DNA of 64,000 bases from Dama dama (GCF_033118175.1 NW_026870889.1:558001-622000); one strand, 5' to 3'. Positions 39,752 to 53,690 are shown, numbered from the stretch's first letter. Numbers and translations are program-made. The notes: a model not told the origin generated them from the letters alone.

Positions 39752-42483
39752 GAAACTCTTCTTATTTTTCACACGTTTTCAGTCTCTAAATGCTTTTCAA
39801 CACCGCTTCATGTTCCTCCTATTTTTCAGACCGTTTCATGCTCCTCAGATTTTTGACACGTTTTGAGGCTCTTCATATATTTCACACCTTTTCAGGCCCT
39901 TCATGTTTTTGAACACCGTTTTATGTTCCTCCTATTTTTCAGACCGTTTCAGGCTCCTCATATTTTTGACACCTTTTGAAGCTCTTCATATTTTTCAATA
40001 CCTTTTCAGGCTCTTCATGTTTCTCACCACCGCTTCATGCTCCTCCTATTTTTCAGACCGTTTCATGCTCCTCTAATTTCTGACACCTTTTGAAGCTGTT
40101 CATATATTTCACACCTTTTCAGGCTCTTCATGTTTTTCAACACCACTTCATGCTCCTCCTATTTTTCAAACCGTTTCATGCTCATCTCATTTTAGACACC
40201 TTCTGAAGCTCTTCATATTTTTCACACCTTTTGAAGCTCTTCATATTTTTCACACCTTTTCAGTCTCTTCATGTTTTTTGACACAGCTTCATGCTCCTTC
40301 TATTTTTCAAACCGTTTCATGCTTCTCATGTATTTCACACCTTTTGAAGCTCATCATATTTTTCACACCTTTTCAGGCTCTTCATTTTTTGAACACCGTT
40401 CATGCTCCTCCTATTTTTCAGAGCATCTCATGCTCCTTTTATTTTTGACACATTTTGAATCTCTTCATATTTTTCACACCCTTTAAGGCTCTTCATGTTT
40501 TTCAACACCGCTTCATGCTCCTCCTATTTTTCAGACAGTTTCATGCTCCTCATATTTTTGACACGTTTTGAGGCTCTTCATATATTTCACACCTTTTCAG
40601 GCCCTTCATATTTTGAACACCGTTTCATGCTCCTCCTATTTTTCAGACTCTTTCATGTTTCTCATATTTTTGACACGTTTTGAAGCTCTTCATATTTTTC
40701 ACACCTTTTCAGGCTCTTCATATTTTTCAATACAGCTTGATGCTCCTTCTATTTTTCAGACCGTTTCATGCTCCTCATATATTTCACACCTTTTGAAGCT
40801 CTTCATAATTTTCACACCTATTCAGGCTCTTCATCTTTTGAACAACGTTTCATGCTCCTCCTTTTTTTCAGACCGTTTCATGCTCCTCATATATTTGACA
40901 CCTTTTGAAGCTCTTCATATTTTTCACACCTTTTGATGCTCTTCATATTTTTCACACCTTTTCAGGCTTTTCATGTTTTTCACAACCGCTTCATGATCCT
41001 CATATTTTTCAGACCGTTTCATGCTCCTCATATTTTTGACACCTTTTGAAGCTCTTCATGTATTTCACAACTTTTCAGGCTCTTCATGGTTTTCAACACC
41101 GCTTCATGCTCCTCCAATTTTCAGACCGTTTCATGCTCCTCATATTTTTGACACCTTTTGAATCTCTTCATATATTTCACACGTTTTCAGGCCCTTCATG
41201 TTTTTGAACACCGTTTTATGTTCCTCCTATTTTTCAGACCTTTTCATGCTCCTCATAATTTGACACCTTTTGAAGCTCCTCATATTTTTCACACATTTTC
41301 AGTCTCTTCATTTTTTTGAACACCGCTTCATGCTCCTCCTATTTTTCAGACCGTTTCAGGCTCCTCATATTTTTGACACCTTTTGAAGCTCTTCATATTT
41401 TTCACACCTTTTCAGGCTCTTCATTTTTTTGAACACCGTTTCATGCTCCTCCTATTTTTCAGAACGTTTCATGCTCCTCATATTTTTCACACCTTTTGAA
41501 GCTCTTCATATTTTTCAGACCTTTTCAGGCTCTTCATGTTTTTGAACACCGTTTCATGCTCCTCCTATTTTTCAGACCGTTTCATGCTCCTCATATTTTT
41601 CACACCTGTTGAAGCTCCTCGTATTTTTCACACCTTTTGAAGCTCTTCATATGTTTCACACTTTTTCAGGCGTTTCATGTTTTTCACAACCGCTACATGC
41701 TCCTCCTATTTTTCACCCGTTTCATGCTCCTCATATTTTTGACACCTTTTGAAGCTCTTCATGTATTTCACAACTTTTCAGGCTCTTCATGTTTTTCAAC
41801 ACCGCTTCATGCTCCTCCAATTTTCAGACCGTTTCATGCTCCTTATATTTTTGACAACTTTTGTATCTCTTCATATTTTTCACACTTTTTCACGCTCATC
41901 ATGTTTTTCAACACCGCTTCATGCTACTCCTAATTTTCAGAACGTTTCATGCTCCTCCTATTTTTGCCACCTTTTGCATCTCTTCATATATTTCACACTT
42001 TTTCAGGCTCTTCATCTTTTTCACAACCGCTTCATGATCCTCATATTTTTCAGACCTTTTCATGCTCCTCATATTTTTGACACCTTTTGAATCTCTTCAT
42101 ATATTTCACACCTTTTCAGGCTCTTCATGTTTTTGAACACCGCTTCATGCTCCTCCTATTTTTCAGACCGTTTCATGGTCCCCATATTTTTGACACCTTT
42201 TGAAGCTCTTCATATTTTTCACACCTTTTGATGCTCTTCATATTTTTCACAGCTTTTCAGGCTCTTCATGTTTTTGAACACCGCTTCATGCTCCTCCTAT
42301 TTTTCAAACCATTTCATGCTCCTCATGTATTTCACACGTTTTGAAGATCTTCATATTTTTACACGTTTTCACGCTCATCATGTTTTTCAACACCGCTTCA
42401 TGCTCCTCCTAATTTTCAGAACGTTTCATGCTCCTCCTATTTTTGCCACCTTTTGAATCTCTTCATATATTTCACACCTTTTC
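39752..42483. repeat. Block B copy 4 with right extension
   Basis: Marker at 39784, 2506 bp after copy 3. Bases 39757-41357 match 37251-38851. It continues into a series with CAGGCGTTTCATG (41669), TTTTTCACCCGTTTC (41711) and TTTTTGCCACCTTTTGC (41962), which recurs at offset 11208 as 50960-53690 and again 10616 bp later. Confidence 0.88.
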
Positions 42484-44737
42484 ATGCTCTTCATGTTTTT
42501 CAACACCACTTCATCGTCATCCTATTTTTCAGACCGTTTCATGCTCCTCATATTTTTGACACATTTTGAAGCTCTTCATATATTTCCCACCTTTTCAGGC
42601 TCTTCATGTTTTTCAACACCGCTTCATGCTCCTCCTATTTCTCAGACCGTTTCATGCTCCTCATATATTTGACACCTTTTGAAGCTCTTCATATTTTTCA
42701 CACCTTTTCATGCTCTTCATGTTTTCAACACCATTTCAGGCTACTCCTATTTTTGACACCTTTTGAAGCTCTTCATATTTTTCACACCATTTCATGCTCT
42801 TCATGTTTTCAACACCATTTCAGGCTACTCCTATTTTTGACACCTTTTGAAGCTCTTCATATTTTTCACACCTTTTCATGCTCTTCATGTTTTCAACACC
42901 ATTTCAGGCTACTCCTATTTTTGACACCTTTTGAAGCTCTTCATATTTTTCACACCTTTTCATGCTCTTCATGTTTTTCAACACCACTTCATGCTCCTCC
43001 TATTTTTCAGACCGTTTCATGCTCATTTCATATTTGACAGCTTTTGAAGCTCATCATATTTTTCACACCTTTGAAGCTCTTCATATTTTTCACAACTTTT
43101 CAGGCTCTTCATGTTTTTCAATGCCACTTCATGCTCCTCCTATTTTTCAGACCGCTTCATGCTCATCTCATTTTTGACACCTTTTGAAGCTCTTCATATT
43201 TTTCACACCTTTTCAGGCTTTTCATGTTTTTGAACACAGCTTCATGCTCCTCCTATTTTTCAGACCTTTCATGTTCGTCATAATTTTGACACCTTTTGAA
43301 GCTCTTCATATTTTTCACACCTTTTCAGGCTCTTCATGTTTTTCAAAGCCACTTCATGCTCCTCCTATTTTTCAGACCGCTTCATGCTCATCTCATTTTT
43401 GACACCTTTTGAAGCTCTTCATATTTTTCACACCTTTTCAGGCTTTTCATGTTTTTGAACACAGCTTCATGCTCCTCCTATTTTTCAGACCGTTTCATGT
43501 TCGTCATAATTTTGACACCTTTTGAAGCTCTTCATATTTTTCACACCTTTTCAGGCTCTTCATGTTTTTGAACACCGCTTCATGCTCCTCCTATTTTTCA
43601 GACCGTTTCATCCTCCTCATCTTTTTGACACCTTTTGAAGCTCTTCATATATTTCACACTTTTTCAGGTTCTTCATGTTTTTCAACAACGCTTCATGCTC
43701 CTCCTATTTTTCAGACCGTTTCATGGTCCCCATATTTTTGACACCTTTTGAAGCTCTTCATATTTTTCAACCCTTTTCAGTCTCTTCATATTTTTCAACA
43801 CCGCCTGATGTTCCTCCAATTTTTCAGACCGTTTCATGTTCCTCATATTTTTCACAGGTTTTGAAGCTCTTCATATATTTCACACCTTTTCAGGCTCTTC
43901 ATGTTTTTCAACACCGCTTCATGCTCCACCAATTTTTCAGACCGTTTCATGCTCCTCATATTTTTCACACATTTTGAAGCTCTTCATATATTTCACAGCT
44001 TTTCACGCTCTTCATGTTTTTAAGCACTGCTTCATGCTCCTCCTATTTTTCAGACCGTTTCATGCTCCTCATATTTTTGACACCTTTGGAAGCTCTTCAT
44101 ATTTTTCACACCTTTTCATGCTCTTCATCTTTTTCAACACCGCTTCTTGCTCTTCCTATTTTTCAGACAGTTTCATGCTCCTGATATTTTTGACACCTTT
44201 TGAAGCTCCACATATTTTTCACACCTTTTGAAGCTCTTCATATATTTCACACTTTTTCAGGCCCTTCATGTTTTTCAACACCACTTCATGCTCCTCCTAT
44301 TTTTCAGACCATTTCATGCTCATCTCATTTTTGACAGCTTTTGAAGCTTTTCATATTTTTCACACGTTTTGAAGCTCTTCATTTTTTTCACACCTTTTCA
44401 GGCTCTTCATGTTTTTCAACACCGATTCATGCTCCTCTTATTTTTCAGACCGTTTCATGCTCCTCATATTTTTCACACCTTTTGAAGCTCTTCATATATT
44501 TCACACATTTTCAGGCTCTTCATGTTTTTCAACACCGTTTTATTCTCGTCCTATTTTCCAGACCGTTGCATGCTCCTCATAATTTTGACACCTTTTGAAG
44601 CTCTTCATATTTTTCTCACCTTTTTATGCTCTTCATGTTTTTGAACATCGCTTCATGCTCCTCCTATTTTTCAGACCGTTTCATGCTCCTCATATTTTGA
44701 CTCCTTTTGAAGCTCTTCATATGTTTCACACCTTTTC
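42484..44737. repeat. 2254-bp repeat (block C), copy 1
   Basis: First of several copies of a 2254-bp unit (about 80 monomers). Markers in order: CACTTCATCGTCATCC, an 84-bp trimer series, CAATGCCACTTC, CAAAGCCACTTC, CTCCACCAATTTTTC, TTTTTAAGCACTGC, CTCGTCCTATTTTCCAG. The same markers recur exactly 2254 bp later. Confidence 0.92.
42711..42962. repeat. 84-bp trimer repeat, three copies
   Basis: Three direct 84-bp repeats (starting 42711, 42795, 42879), each of three monomers. The hybrid monomer has an m1-like head and core, TTCAGGCTACTCCTATTTTT, joined to the m2 tail GACACC, and the m4 core is shortened to ATGTTTTCAAC. Because 84 is divisible by three, the series stays open in one frame and encodes a spurious 28-residue repeat. 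The hybrid is what unequal crossing-over between m1 and m2 would produce. Confidence 0.93.
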
Positions 44738-46991
44738 ATGCTCTTCATGTTTTTCAACACCACTTCATCGTCATCCTATTTTTCAGACCGTTTCATGCTC
44801 CTCATATTTTTGACACATTTTGAAGCTCTTCATATATTTCCCACCTTTTCAGGCTCTTCATGTTTTTCAACACCGCTTCATGCTCCTCCTATTTCTCAGA
44901 CCGTTTCATGCTCCTCATATATTTGACACCTTTTGAAGCTCTTCATATTTTTCACACCTTTTCATGCTCTTCATGTTTTCAACACCATTTCAGGCTACTC
45001 CTATTTTTGACACCTTTTGAAGCTCTTCATATTTTTCACACCATTTCATGCTCTTCATGTTTTCAACACCATTTCAGGCTACTCCTATTTTTGACACCTT
45101 TTGAAGCTCTTCATATTTTTCACACCTTTTCATGCTCTTCATGTTTTCAACACCATTTCAGGCTACTCCTATTTTTGACACCTTTTGAAGCTCTTCATAT
45201 TTTTCACACCTTTTCATGCTCTTCATGTTTTTCAACACCACTTCATGCTCCTCCTATTTTTCAGACCGTTTCATGCTCATTTCATATTTGACAGCTTTTG
45301 AAGCTCATCATATTTTTCACACCTTTGAAGCTCTTCATATTTTTCACAACTTTTCAGGCTCTTCATGTTTTTCAATGCCACTTCATGCTCCTCCTATTTT
45401 TCAGACCGCTTCATGCTCATCTCATTTTTGACACCTTTTGAAGCTCTTCATATTTTTCACACCTTTTCAGGCTTTTCATGTTTTTGAACACAGCTTCATG
45501 CTCCTCCTATTTTTCAGACCTTTCATGTTCGTCATAATTTTGACACCTTTTGAAGCTCTTCATATTTTTCACACCTTTTCAGGCTCTTCATGTTTTTCAA
45601 AGCCACTTCATGCTCCTCCTATTTTTCAGACCGCTTCATGCTCATCTCATTTTTGACACCTTTTGAAGCTCTTCATATTTTTCACACCTTTTCAGGCTTT
45701 TCATGTTTTTGAACACAGCTTCATGCTCCTCCTATTTTTCAGACCGTTTCATGTTCGTCATAATTTTGACACCTTTTGAAGCTCTTCATATTTTTCACAC
45801 CTTTTCAGGCTCTTCATGTTTTTGAACACCGCTTCATGCTCCTCCTATTTTTCAGACCGTTTCATCCTCCTCATCTTTTTGACACCTTTTGAAGCTCTTC
45901 ATATATTTCACACTTTTTCAGGTTCTTCATGTTTTTCAACAACGCTTCATGCTCCTCCTATTTTTCAGACCGTTTCATGGTCCCCATATTTTTGACACCT
46001 TTTGAAGCTCTTCATATTTTTCAACCCTTTTCAGTCTCTTCATATTTTTCAACACTGCCTGATGTTCCTCCAATTTTTCAGACCGTTTCATGTTCCTCAT
46101 ATTTTTCACAGGTTTTGAAGCTCTTCATATATTTCACACCTTTTCAGGCTCTTCATGTTTTTCAACACCGCTTCATGCTCCACCAATTTTTCAGACCGTT
46201 TCATGCTCCTCATATTTTTCACACATTTTGAAGCTCTTCATATATTTCACAGCTTTTCACGCTCTTCATGTTTTTAAGCACTGCTTCATGCTCCTCCTAT
46301 TTTTCAGACCGTTTCATGCTCCTCATATTTTTGACACCTTTGGAAGCTCTTCATATTTTTCACACCTTTTCATGCTCTTCATCTTTTTCAACACCGCTTC
46401 TTGCTCTTCCTATTTTTCAGACAGTTTCATGCTCCTGATATTTTTGACACCTTTTGAAGCTCCACATATTTTTCACACCTTTTGAAGCTCTTCATATATT
46501 TCACACTTTTTCAGGCCCTTCATGTTTTTCAACACCACTTCATGCTCCTCCTATTTTTCAGACCATTTCATGCTCATCTCATTTTTGACAGCTTTTGAAG
46601 CTTTTCATATTTTTCACACGTTTTGAAGCTCTTCATTTTTTTCACACCTTTTCAGGCTCTTCATGTTTTTCAACACCGCTTCATGCTCCTCTTATTTTTC
46701 AGACCGTTTCATGCTCCTCATATTTTTCACACCTTTTGAAGCTCTTCATATATTTCACACATTTTCAGGCTCTTCATGTTTTTCAACACCGTTTTATTCT
46801 CGTCCTATTTTCCAGACCGTTGCATGCTCCTCATAATTTTGACACCTTTTGAAGCTCTTCATATTTTTCTCACCTTTTTATGCTCTTCATGTTTTTGAAC
46901 ATCGCTTCATGCTCCTCCTATTTTTCAGACCGTTTCATGCTCCTCATATTTTGACTCCTTTTGAAGCTCTTCATATGTTTCACACCTTTTC
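44738..46991. repeat. 2254-bp repeat (block C), copy 2
   Basis: Direct tandem copy of 42484-44737. Noted differences: CACTGCCTG for CACCGCCTG near 46053, and CACCGCTTC for CACCGATTC near 46675. These two changes are also found in the block C copies within the 10.6-kb super-repeat, so those descend from a copy-2-like ancestor. Confidence 0.92.
44965..45216. repeat. 84-bp trimer repeat, three copies (in block C copy 2)
   Basis: Same hybrid-monomer trimer series as at 42711, shifted by exactly 2254 bp, with the same number of trimers and the same single CACCATTTCATG variant in the second trimer. Confidence 0.93.
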
Positions 46992-48125
46992 ATGCTCTTC
47001 ATGTTTTTCAACACCACTTCATCGTCATCCTATTTTTCAGACCGTTTCATGCTCCTCATATTTTTGACACATTTTGAAGCTCTTCATATATTTCCCACCT
47101 TTTCAGGCTCTTCATGTTTTTCAACACCGCTTCATGCTCCTCCTATTTCTCAGACCGTTTCATGCTCCTCATATATTTGACACCTTTTGAAGCTCTTCAT
47201 ATTTTTCACACCTTTTCATGCTCTTCATGTTTTCAACACCATTTCAGGCTACTCCTATTTTTGACACCTTTTGAAGCTCTTCATATTTTTCACACCATTT
47301 CATGCTCTTCATGTTTTCAACACCATTTCAGGCTACTCCTATTTTTGACACCTTTTGAAGCTCTTCATATTTTTCACACCTTTTCATGCTCTTCATGTTT
47401 TCAACACCATTTCAGGCTACTCCTATTTTTGACACCTTTTGAAGCTCTTCATATTTTTCACACCTTTTCATGCTCTTCATGTTTTTCAACACCACTTCAT
47501 GCTCCTCCTATTTTTCAGACCGTTTCATGCTCATCTCATATTTGACAGCTTTTGAAGCTCATCATATTTTTCACACCTTTGAAGCTCTTCATATTTTTCA
47601 CAACTTTTCAGGCTCTTCATGTTTTTCAATGCCACTTCATGCTCCTCCTATTTTTCAGACCGCTTCATGCTCATCTCATTTTTGACACCTTTTGAAGCTC
47701 TTCATATTTTTCACACCTTTTCAGGCTTTTCATGTTTTTGAACACAGCTTCATGCTCCTCCTATTTTTCAGACCTTTCATGTTCGTCATAATTTTGACAC
47801 CTTTTGAAGCTCTTCATATTTTTCACACCTTTTCAGGCTCTTCATGTTTTTCAAAGCCACTTCATGCTCCTCCTATTTTTCAGACCGCTTCATGCTCATC
47901 TCATTTTTGACACCTTTTGAAGCTCTTCATATTTTTCACACCTTTTCAGGCTTTTCATGTTTTTGAACACAGCTTCATGCTCCTCCTATTTTTCAGACCG
48001 TTTCATGTTCGTCATAATTTTGACACCTTTTGAAGCTCTTCATATTTTTCACACCTTTTCAGGCTCTTCATGTTTTTGAACACCGCTTCATGCTCCTCCT
48101 ATTTTTCAGACCGTTTCATCCTCCT
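46992..48125. repeat. 2254-bp repeat (block C), copy 3, partial
   Basis: About half a unit. It follows the block C series to near 48125 and then switches to block D (TCATTTTTTTGAAACC). It differs from copies 1 and 2 by GCTCATCTCATATTTG for GCTCATTTCATATTTG near 47533, a variant shared with the copy near 58150. Confidence 0.9.
47219..47470. repeat. 84-bp trimer repeat, three copies (in block C copy 3)
   Basis: Same series as at 42711 and 44965, another 2254 bp on, with no change in trimer number. Confidence 0.93.
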
Positions 48126-50957
48126 CATTTTTTTGAAACCTTTTGAAGCTCTTCATATTTTTTACACCTTTTCATTCTCTTCATGTTTTTCAACACAGCT
48201 TCATGCTCCTCCTATTTTTCAGACCGTTTCATGCTCATTTAATATTTGAGAGCTTTTAAAGCACTTCATATTTTTCACATCTTTTGAAACTCTTCATATT
48301 TTTCAACCCTTTTCAGTCTCTTCATGTTTTTCAACACCGCTTCATGCTGCTCCAATTTCTCAGACCGTTTCATGCTCACCTCTTTTTTGACAGCTTTTGA
48401 AGCTTTTCATATTTTTCACACCTTTTGAAGCGCTTCATTTTTTGCACACCTTTTAAGCCTCTTCATGTTTTTGAACATTGCTTCATGCTCCTCCTATTTT
48501 TCAGACCGTTTCATGCTCTCTCATTTCTGACACCTTTTGAAGCTCTTCATATATTTCACACCATTTCAGGCTCTTCATGTTTTTCAACACCGCTTCATGC
48601 TCATCCTATTTTTCAGACCGTTTCATGCTCCTCTCATTTCTGACACCTTTTGAAGCTCTTCATATCTTTCACACCGATTCAAGCTCTTCATATTTTTCAA
48701 ACGTTTTCAGGCTCTTCATGTTTTTGAACACTGCTTCTTGCTCCTCTTATTTTTCAGACCGTTTCATACTCCTCATATTTTTTACACCTTTTGAAGCTCT
48801 TCATAATTTTCACCCCTTTTCAGGCTCTTCATGTTTTTCAACACCGCTTCATGCTCCTCCTATTTTTCAGACCGTTGCATGATTCTCATAATTTTGACAC
48901 ATTTTGAAGCTCTTCATATACTTCACACCTTTTCAGGCTCTTCATATTTTTCAACACCGTTTTAAGCTCGTCCCATTTTCTAGACCGTTGCATGCTTCTC
49001 ATAATTTTGACACATTTTGAAGCTCTTCATATACTTCACACCTTTTCAGGCTCTTCATATTTTTCAACACCGTTTTAAGCTCGTCCCATTTTCTAGACCA
49101 TTGCATGCTTCTCATAATTTTGACACATTTTGAAGCTCTTCATATACTTCACACCTTTTCAGGCTCTTCATGTTTTTACACACCGCTTCATGCTCCTGCT
49201 ATTTTTCAGACCGTTTCATGCTCCTCTTATTTTTGACACCTTTTGAAGCTCCTCATATATTTCACACCTTTTGAAGCTCTTCATATATTTAACACTTTTT
49301 TAGGCTCTTCACGTTTTTCAACTCCACTTCATGCTCCTCCTATTATTCAGACCGTTTCATGCTCCTCATAATTTTGACACCTTTTGAAGCTCTTCATATT
49401 TTTCACACCTTTTCAGGCTCTTCATGTTTTTCAACACCGATTCATGCTCCTCCTATTTTTCAGACCTTTTCATGCTGCTCATGTATTTCACACCTCTTGA
49501 CGCTCTGCATATTTTTCACACCTTTTCAGGCTCTTCATGTTTTTGAACACCGATTCATGCTCCTCCTATTTTTCCGACCGTTTCATGTTCCTCATAATTT
49601 TGACACCTTTTGAAGCTCTTCATATTTTTCACACCTTTTCAGGCTCTTCATGTTTTTAAACACCGCTTCATGACCCTCCTATTTTTCAGACCGTTTCATT
49701 CTCCTCATTTGTTTGAAACCTTTTGAAGCTCTTCATATTTTTTACACCTTGTCAGTCTCTTCATGTTTTTCAACACAGCTTCATTCTCCTTCTATTTTTC
49801 AGACCGTTTCATGCTTCTCATGTATTTCACACCTTTTGACACTCTCATATTTTCCACACGTTTTCAGGCTCTTCATGTTTTTGAACACCGTTTCATGCTC
49901 CTCCTATTTTTCAGACCGTTTCATGCTCATTTAATTTTTGAGAGCTTTTGAAGCTCTTCATATTTTTCACATCTTTTGAAACTCTTCATATTTTTCTCAC
50001 CTTTTCAGGCTCTTCATGTTTTTGAACCCCGTCATGCTCCTCCTATTTTTCAGACCGTCTCATGCTCCTCATATTTTTGACACCTTTTGAAGCTCTTCAT
50101 ATTTTTCACACCTTTTAAGGCTCTTCATGTTTTTCAACACCTCTTCATGCTCCTCTTCTTTTTCAGACCGTTTCATGCTCCTCATATTTTTCACACCTTT
50201 TGAAGCTCTTCATATTTTTCACACCATTTCTGGCCCTTCATGTTTTGAACACCGTTTCATGCTCCTCCTATTTTTCTGACCATTTCATGCTCCTCATATT
50301 TTTGACACCTTTTGAAGCTCCTCATATTTTTCACATCTTTAGAAGCTCTTCATATATTTCACACTTTTTCAGGCCCTTTATGTTTGTCAACACCACTTCA
50401 TGCTCCTCCTATTTTTCAGACCGTTTCATGTTCATCTCATTTTTGACAGCTTTTGAAGCTCATCATATTTTTCACACCTTTTGAAGCTCTTCATATATTT
50501 CACACCTTCTCAAGCTCTTCATGTTTTCCACACCGCTTCATGCTCCTCCTATTTTTTAGACCGTCTCATGCTCCTCATGTATTTCACACCTTTTCAAGCT
50601 CTTCATATTTACACACCTTTTGAGGCTCTTCATGAATTTCAATACCACTTCATGCTCCTCCTATTGTTGAGACCGTTTCATGTTCCTCATATATTTGACA
50701 CCTTTTGAAGCTCTTCATATTTTTTACCTCTTTTCAGGCTCTTCATGTTTTTGAACACGGCTTCATGCTCCTCCTATTTTTGAGACCGTTTCATGCTCCT
50801 CATATTTTTCACACCTATGGAAGCTCTTCATATTTTTCACACCTTTTAAGGCTCCTCATGTTTCTGAACACCGTTTCATGCTCCTCCTATTTTTCAGACC
50901 GTTTCATGCTCCTCATATTTTTGACACCTTTGAATCTCTTCATATTTTTCACACCTT
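48126..50957. repeat. Block D, copy within first super-repeat
   Basis: Combines the series of 34358-36050 with that of 31377-32458. It includes the three-copy private 113-bp variant at 48869-49207 and the TTTACACACCGCTTC variant near 49174. It runs directly into block B. Confidence 0.87.
48869..49207. repeat. Three tandem copies of the private 113-bp variant
   Basis: Units at 48869, 48982 and 49095 carry GCATG..TCTCATAATTTTG and CATATACTTCACACC; TCCCATTTTCTAGA marks the joins. The related series at 35101 has two full copies. The third unit here ends differently (TTTTTACACACC). Confidence 0.9.
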
Positions 50958-53690
50958 TTGAAACTCTTCTTATTTTTCACACGTTTTCAGTCTCTAAATG
51001 CTTTTCAACACCGCTTCATGTTCCTCCTATTTTTCAGACCGTTTCATGCTCCTCATATTTTTGACACGTTTTGAGGCTCTTCATATATTTCACACCTTTT
51101 CAGGCCCTTCATGTTTTTGAACACCGTTTTATGTTCCTCCTATTTTTCAGACCGTTTCAGGCTCCTCATATTTTTGACACCTTTTGAAGCTCTTCATATT
51201 TTTCAATACCTTTTCAGGCTCTTCATGTTTCTCACCACCGCTTCATGCTCCTCCTATTTTTCAGACCGTTTCATGCTCCTCTAATTTCTGACACCTTTTG
51301 AAGCTCTTCATATATTTCACACCTTTTCAGGCTCTTCATGTTTTTCAACACCACTTCATGCTCCTCCTATTTTTCAAACCGTTTCATGCTCATCTCATTT
51401 TAGACACCTTCTGAAGCTCTTCATATTTTTCACACCTTTTGAAGCTCTTCATATTTTTCACACCTTTTCAGTCTCTTCATGTTTTTCGACACAGCTTCAT
51501 GCTCCTTCTATTTTTCAAACCGTTTCATGCTTCTCATGTATTTCACACCTTTTGAAGCTCATCATATTTTTCACACCTTTTCAGGCTCTTCATTTTTTGA
51601 ACACCGTTCATGCTCCTCCTATTTTTCAGAGCATCTCATGCTCCTTTTATTTTTGACACATTTTGAATCTTTTCATATTTTTCACACCCTTTAAGGCTCT
51701 TCATGTTTTTCAACACCGCTTCATGCTCCTCCTATTTTTCAGACAGTTTCATGCTCCTCATATTTTTGACACGTTTTGAGGCTCTTCATATATTTCACAC
51801 CTTTTCAGGCCCTTCATATTTTGAACACCGTTTCATGCTCCTCCTATTTTTCAGACTCTTTCATGTTCCTCATATTTTTGACACGTTTTGAAGCTCTTCA
51901 TATTTTTCACACCTTTTCAGGCTCTTCATATTTTTCAACACAGCTTGATGCTCCTTCTATTTTTCAGACCGTTTCATGCTCCTCATATATTTCACCCCTT
52001 TTGAAGCTCTTCATAATTTTCACACCTATTCAGGCTCTTCATCTTTTGAACAACGTTTCATGCTCCTCCTTTTTTTCAGACGGTTTCATGCTCCTCATAT
52101 ATTTGACACCTTTTGAAGCTCTTCATATTTTTCACACCTTTTGATGCTCTTCATATTTTTCACACCTTTTCAGGCTTTTCATGTTTTTCACAACCGCTTC
52201 ATGATCCTCATATTTTTCAGACCGTTTCATGCTCCTCATATTTTTGACACCTTTTGAAGCTCTTCATGTATTTCACAACTTTTCAGGCTCTTCATGTTTT
52301 TCAACACCGCTTCATGCTCCTTCAATTTTCAGACCGTTTCATGCTCCTCATATTTTTGACACCTTTTGAATCTCTTCATATATTTCACACGTTTTCAGGC
52401 CCTTCATGTTTTTGAACACCGTTTTATGTTCCTCCTATTTTTCAGACCTTTTCATGCTCCTCATAATTTGACACCTTTTGAAGCTCCTCATATTTTTCAC
52501 ACATTTTCAGTCTCTTCATTTTTTTGAACACCGCTTCATGCTCCTCCTATTTTTCAGACCGTTTCAGGCTCCTCATATTTTTGACACCTTTTGAAGCTCT
52601 TCATATTTTTCACACCTTTTCAGGCTCTTCATTTTTTTGAACACCGTTTCATGCTCCTCCTATTTTTCAGAACGTTTCATGCTCCTCATATTTTTCACAC
52701 CTTTTGAAGCTCTTCATATTTTTCAGACCTTTTCAGGCTCTTCATGTTTTTGAACACCGTTTCATGCTCCTCTTATTTTTCAGACCGTTTCATGCTCCTC
52801 ATATTTTTCACACCTGTTGAAGCTCCTCGTATTTTTCACACCATTTGAAGCTCTTCATATGTTTCACACTTTTTCAGGCGTTTCATGTTTTTCACAACCG
52901 CTACATGCTCCTCCTATTTTTCACCCGTTTCATGCTCCTCATATTTTTGACACCTTTTGAAGCTCTTCATGTATTTCACAACTTTTCAGGCTCTTCATGT
53001 TTTTCAACACCGCTTCATGCTCCTCCAATTTTCAGACCGTTTCATGCTCCTTATATTTTTGACAACTTTTGTATCTCTTCATATTTTTCACACTTTTTCA
53101 CGCTCATCATGTTTTTCAACACCGCTTCATGCTACTCCTAATTTTCAGAACGTTTCATGCTCCTCCTATTTTTGCCACCTTTTGCATCTCTTCATATATT
53201 TCACACCTTTTCAGGCTCTTCATGTTTTTCACAACCGCTTCATGATCCTCATATTTTTCAGACCTTTTCATGCTCCTCATATTTTTGACACCTTTTGAAT
53301 CTCTTCATATATTTCACACCTTTTCAGGCTCTTCATGTTTTTGAACACCGCTTCATGCTCCTCCTATTTTTCAGACCGTTTCATGGTCCCCATATTTTTG
53401 ACACCTTTTGAAGCTCTTCATATTTTTCACACCTTTTGATGCTCTTCATATTTTTCACAGCTTTTCAGGCTCTTCATGTTTTTGAACACCGCTTCATGCT
53501 CCTCCTATTTTTCAAACCACTTCATGCTCCTCATGTATTTCACACGTTTTGAAGATCTTCATATTTTTACACGTTTTCACGCTCATCATGTTTTTCAACA
53601 CCGCTTCATGCTCCTCCTAATTTTCAGAACGTTTCATGCTCCTCCTATTTTTGCCACCTTTTGAATCTCTTCATATTTTTCACACCTTTT
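50958..53690. repeat. Block B copy 5 with right extension
   Basis: Matches 39752-42483 at offset 11208, with the CTCTAAATG marker at 50992. At its right end it joins block C at the position equivalent to about 42960, so about 477 bp present in the other copy (42484-42960, including the trimer series) is skipped here. Confidence 0.88.

Noticed and set aside
42606..43037. 143-codon frame with a perfect 28-residue internal repeat, present five times
   Set aside because: The repeat follows from an 84-bp trimer (three 28-bp monomers) being divisible by three. Copies were spread by 2254-bp and 10.6-kb duplications, not by selection on a protein.
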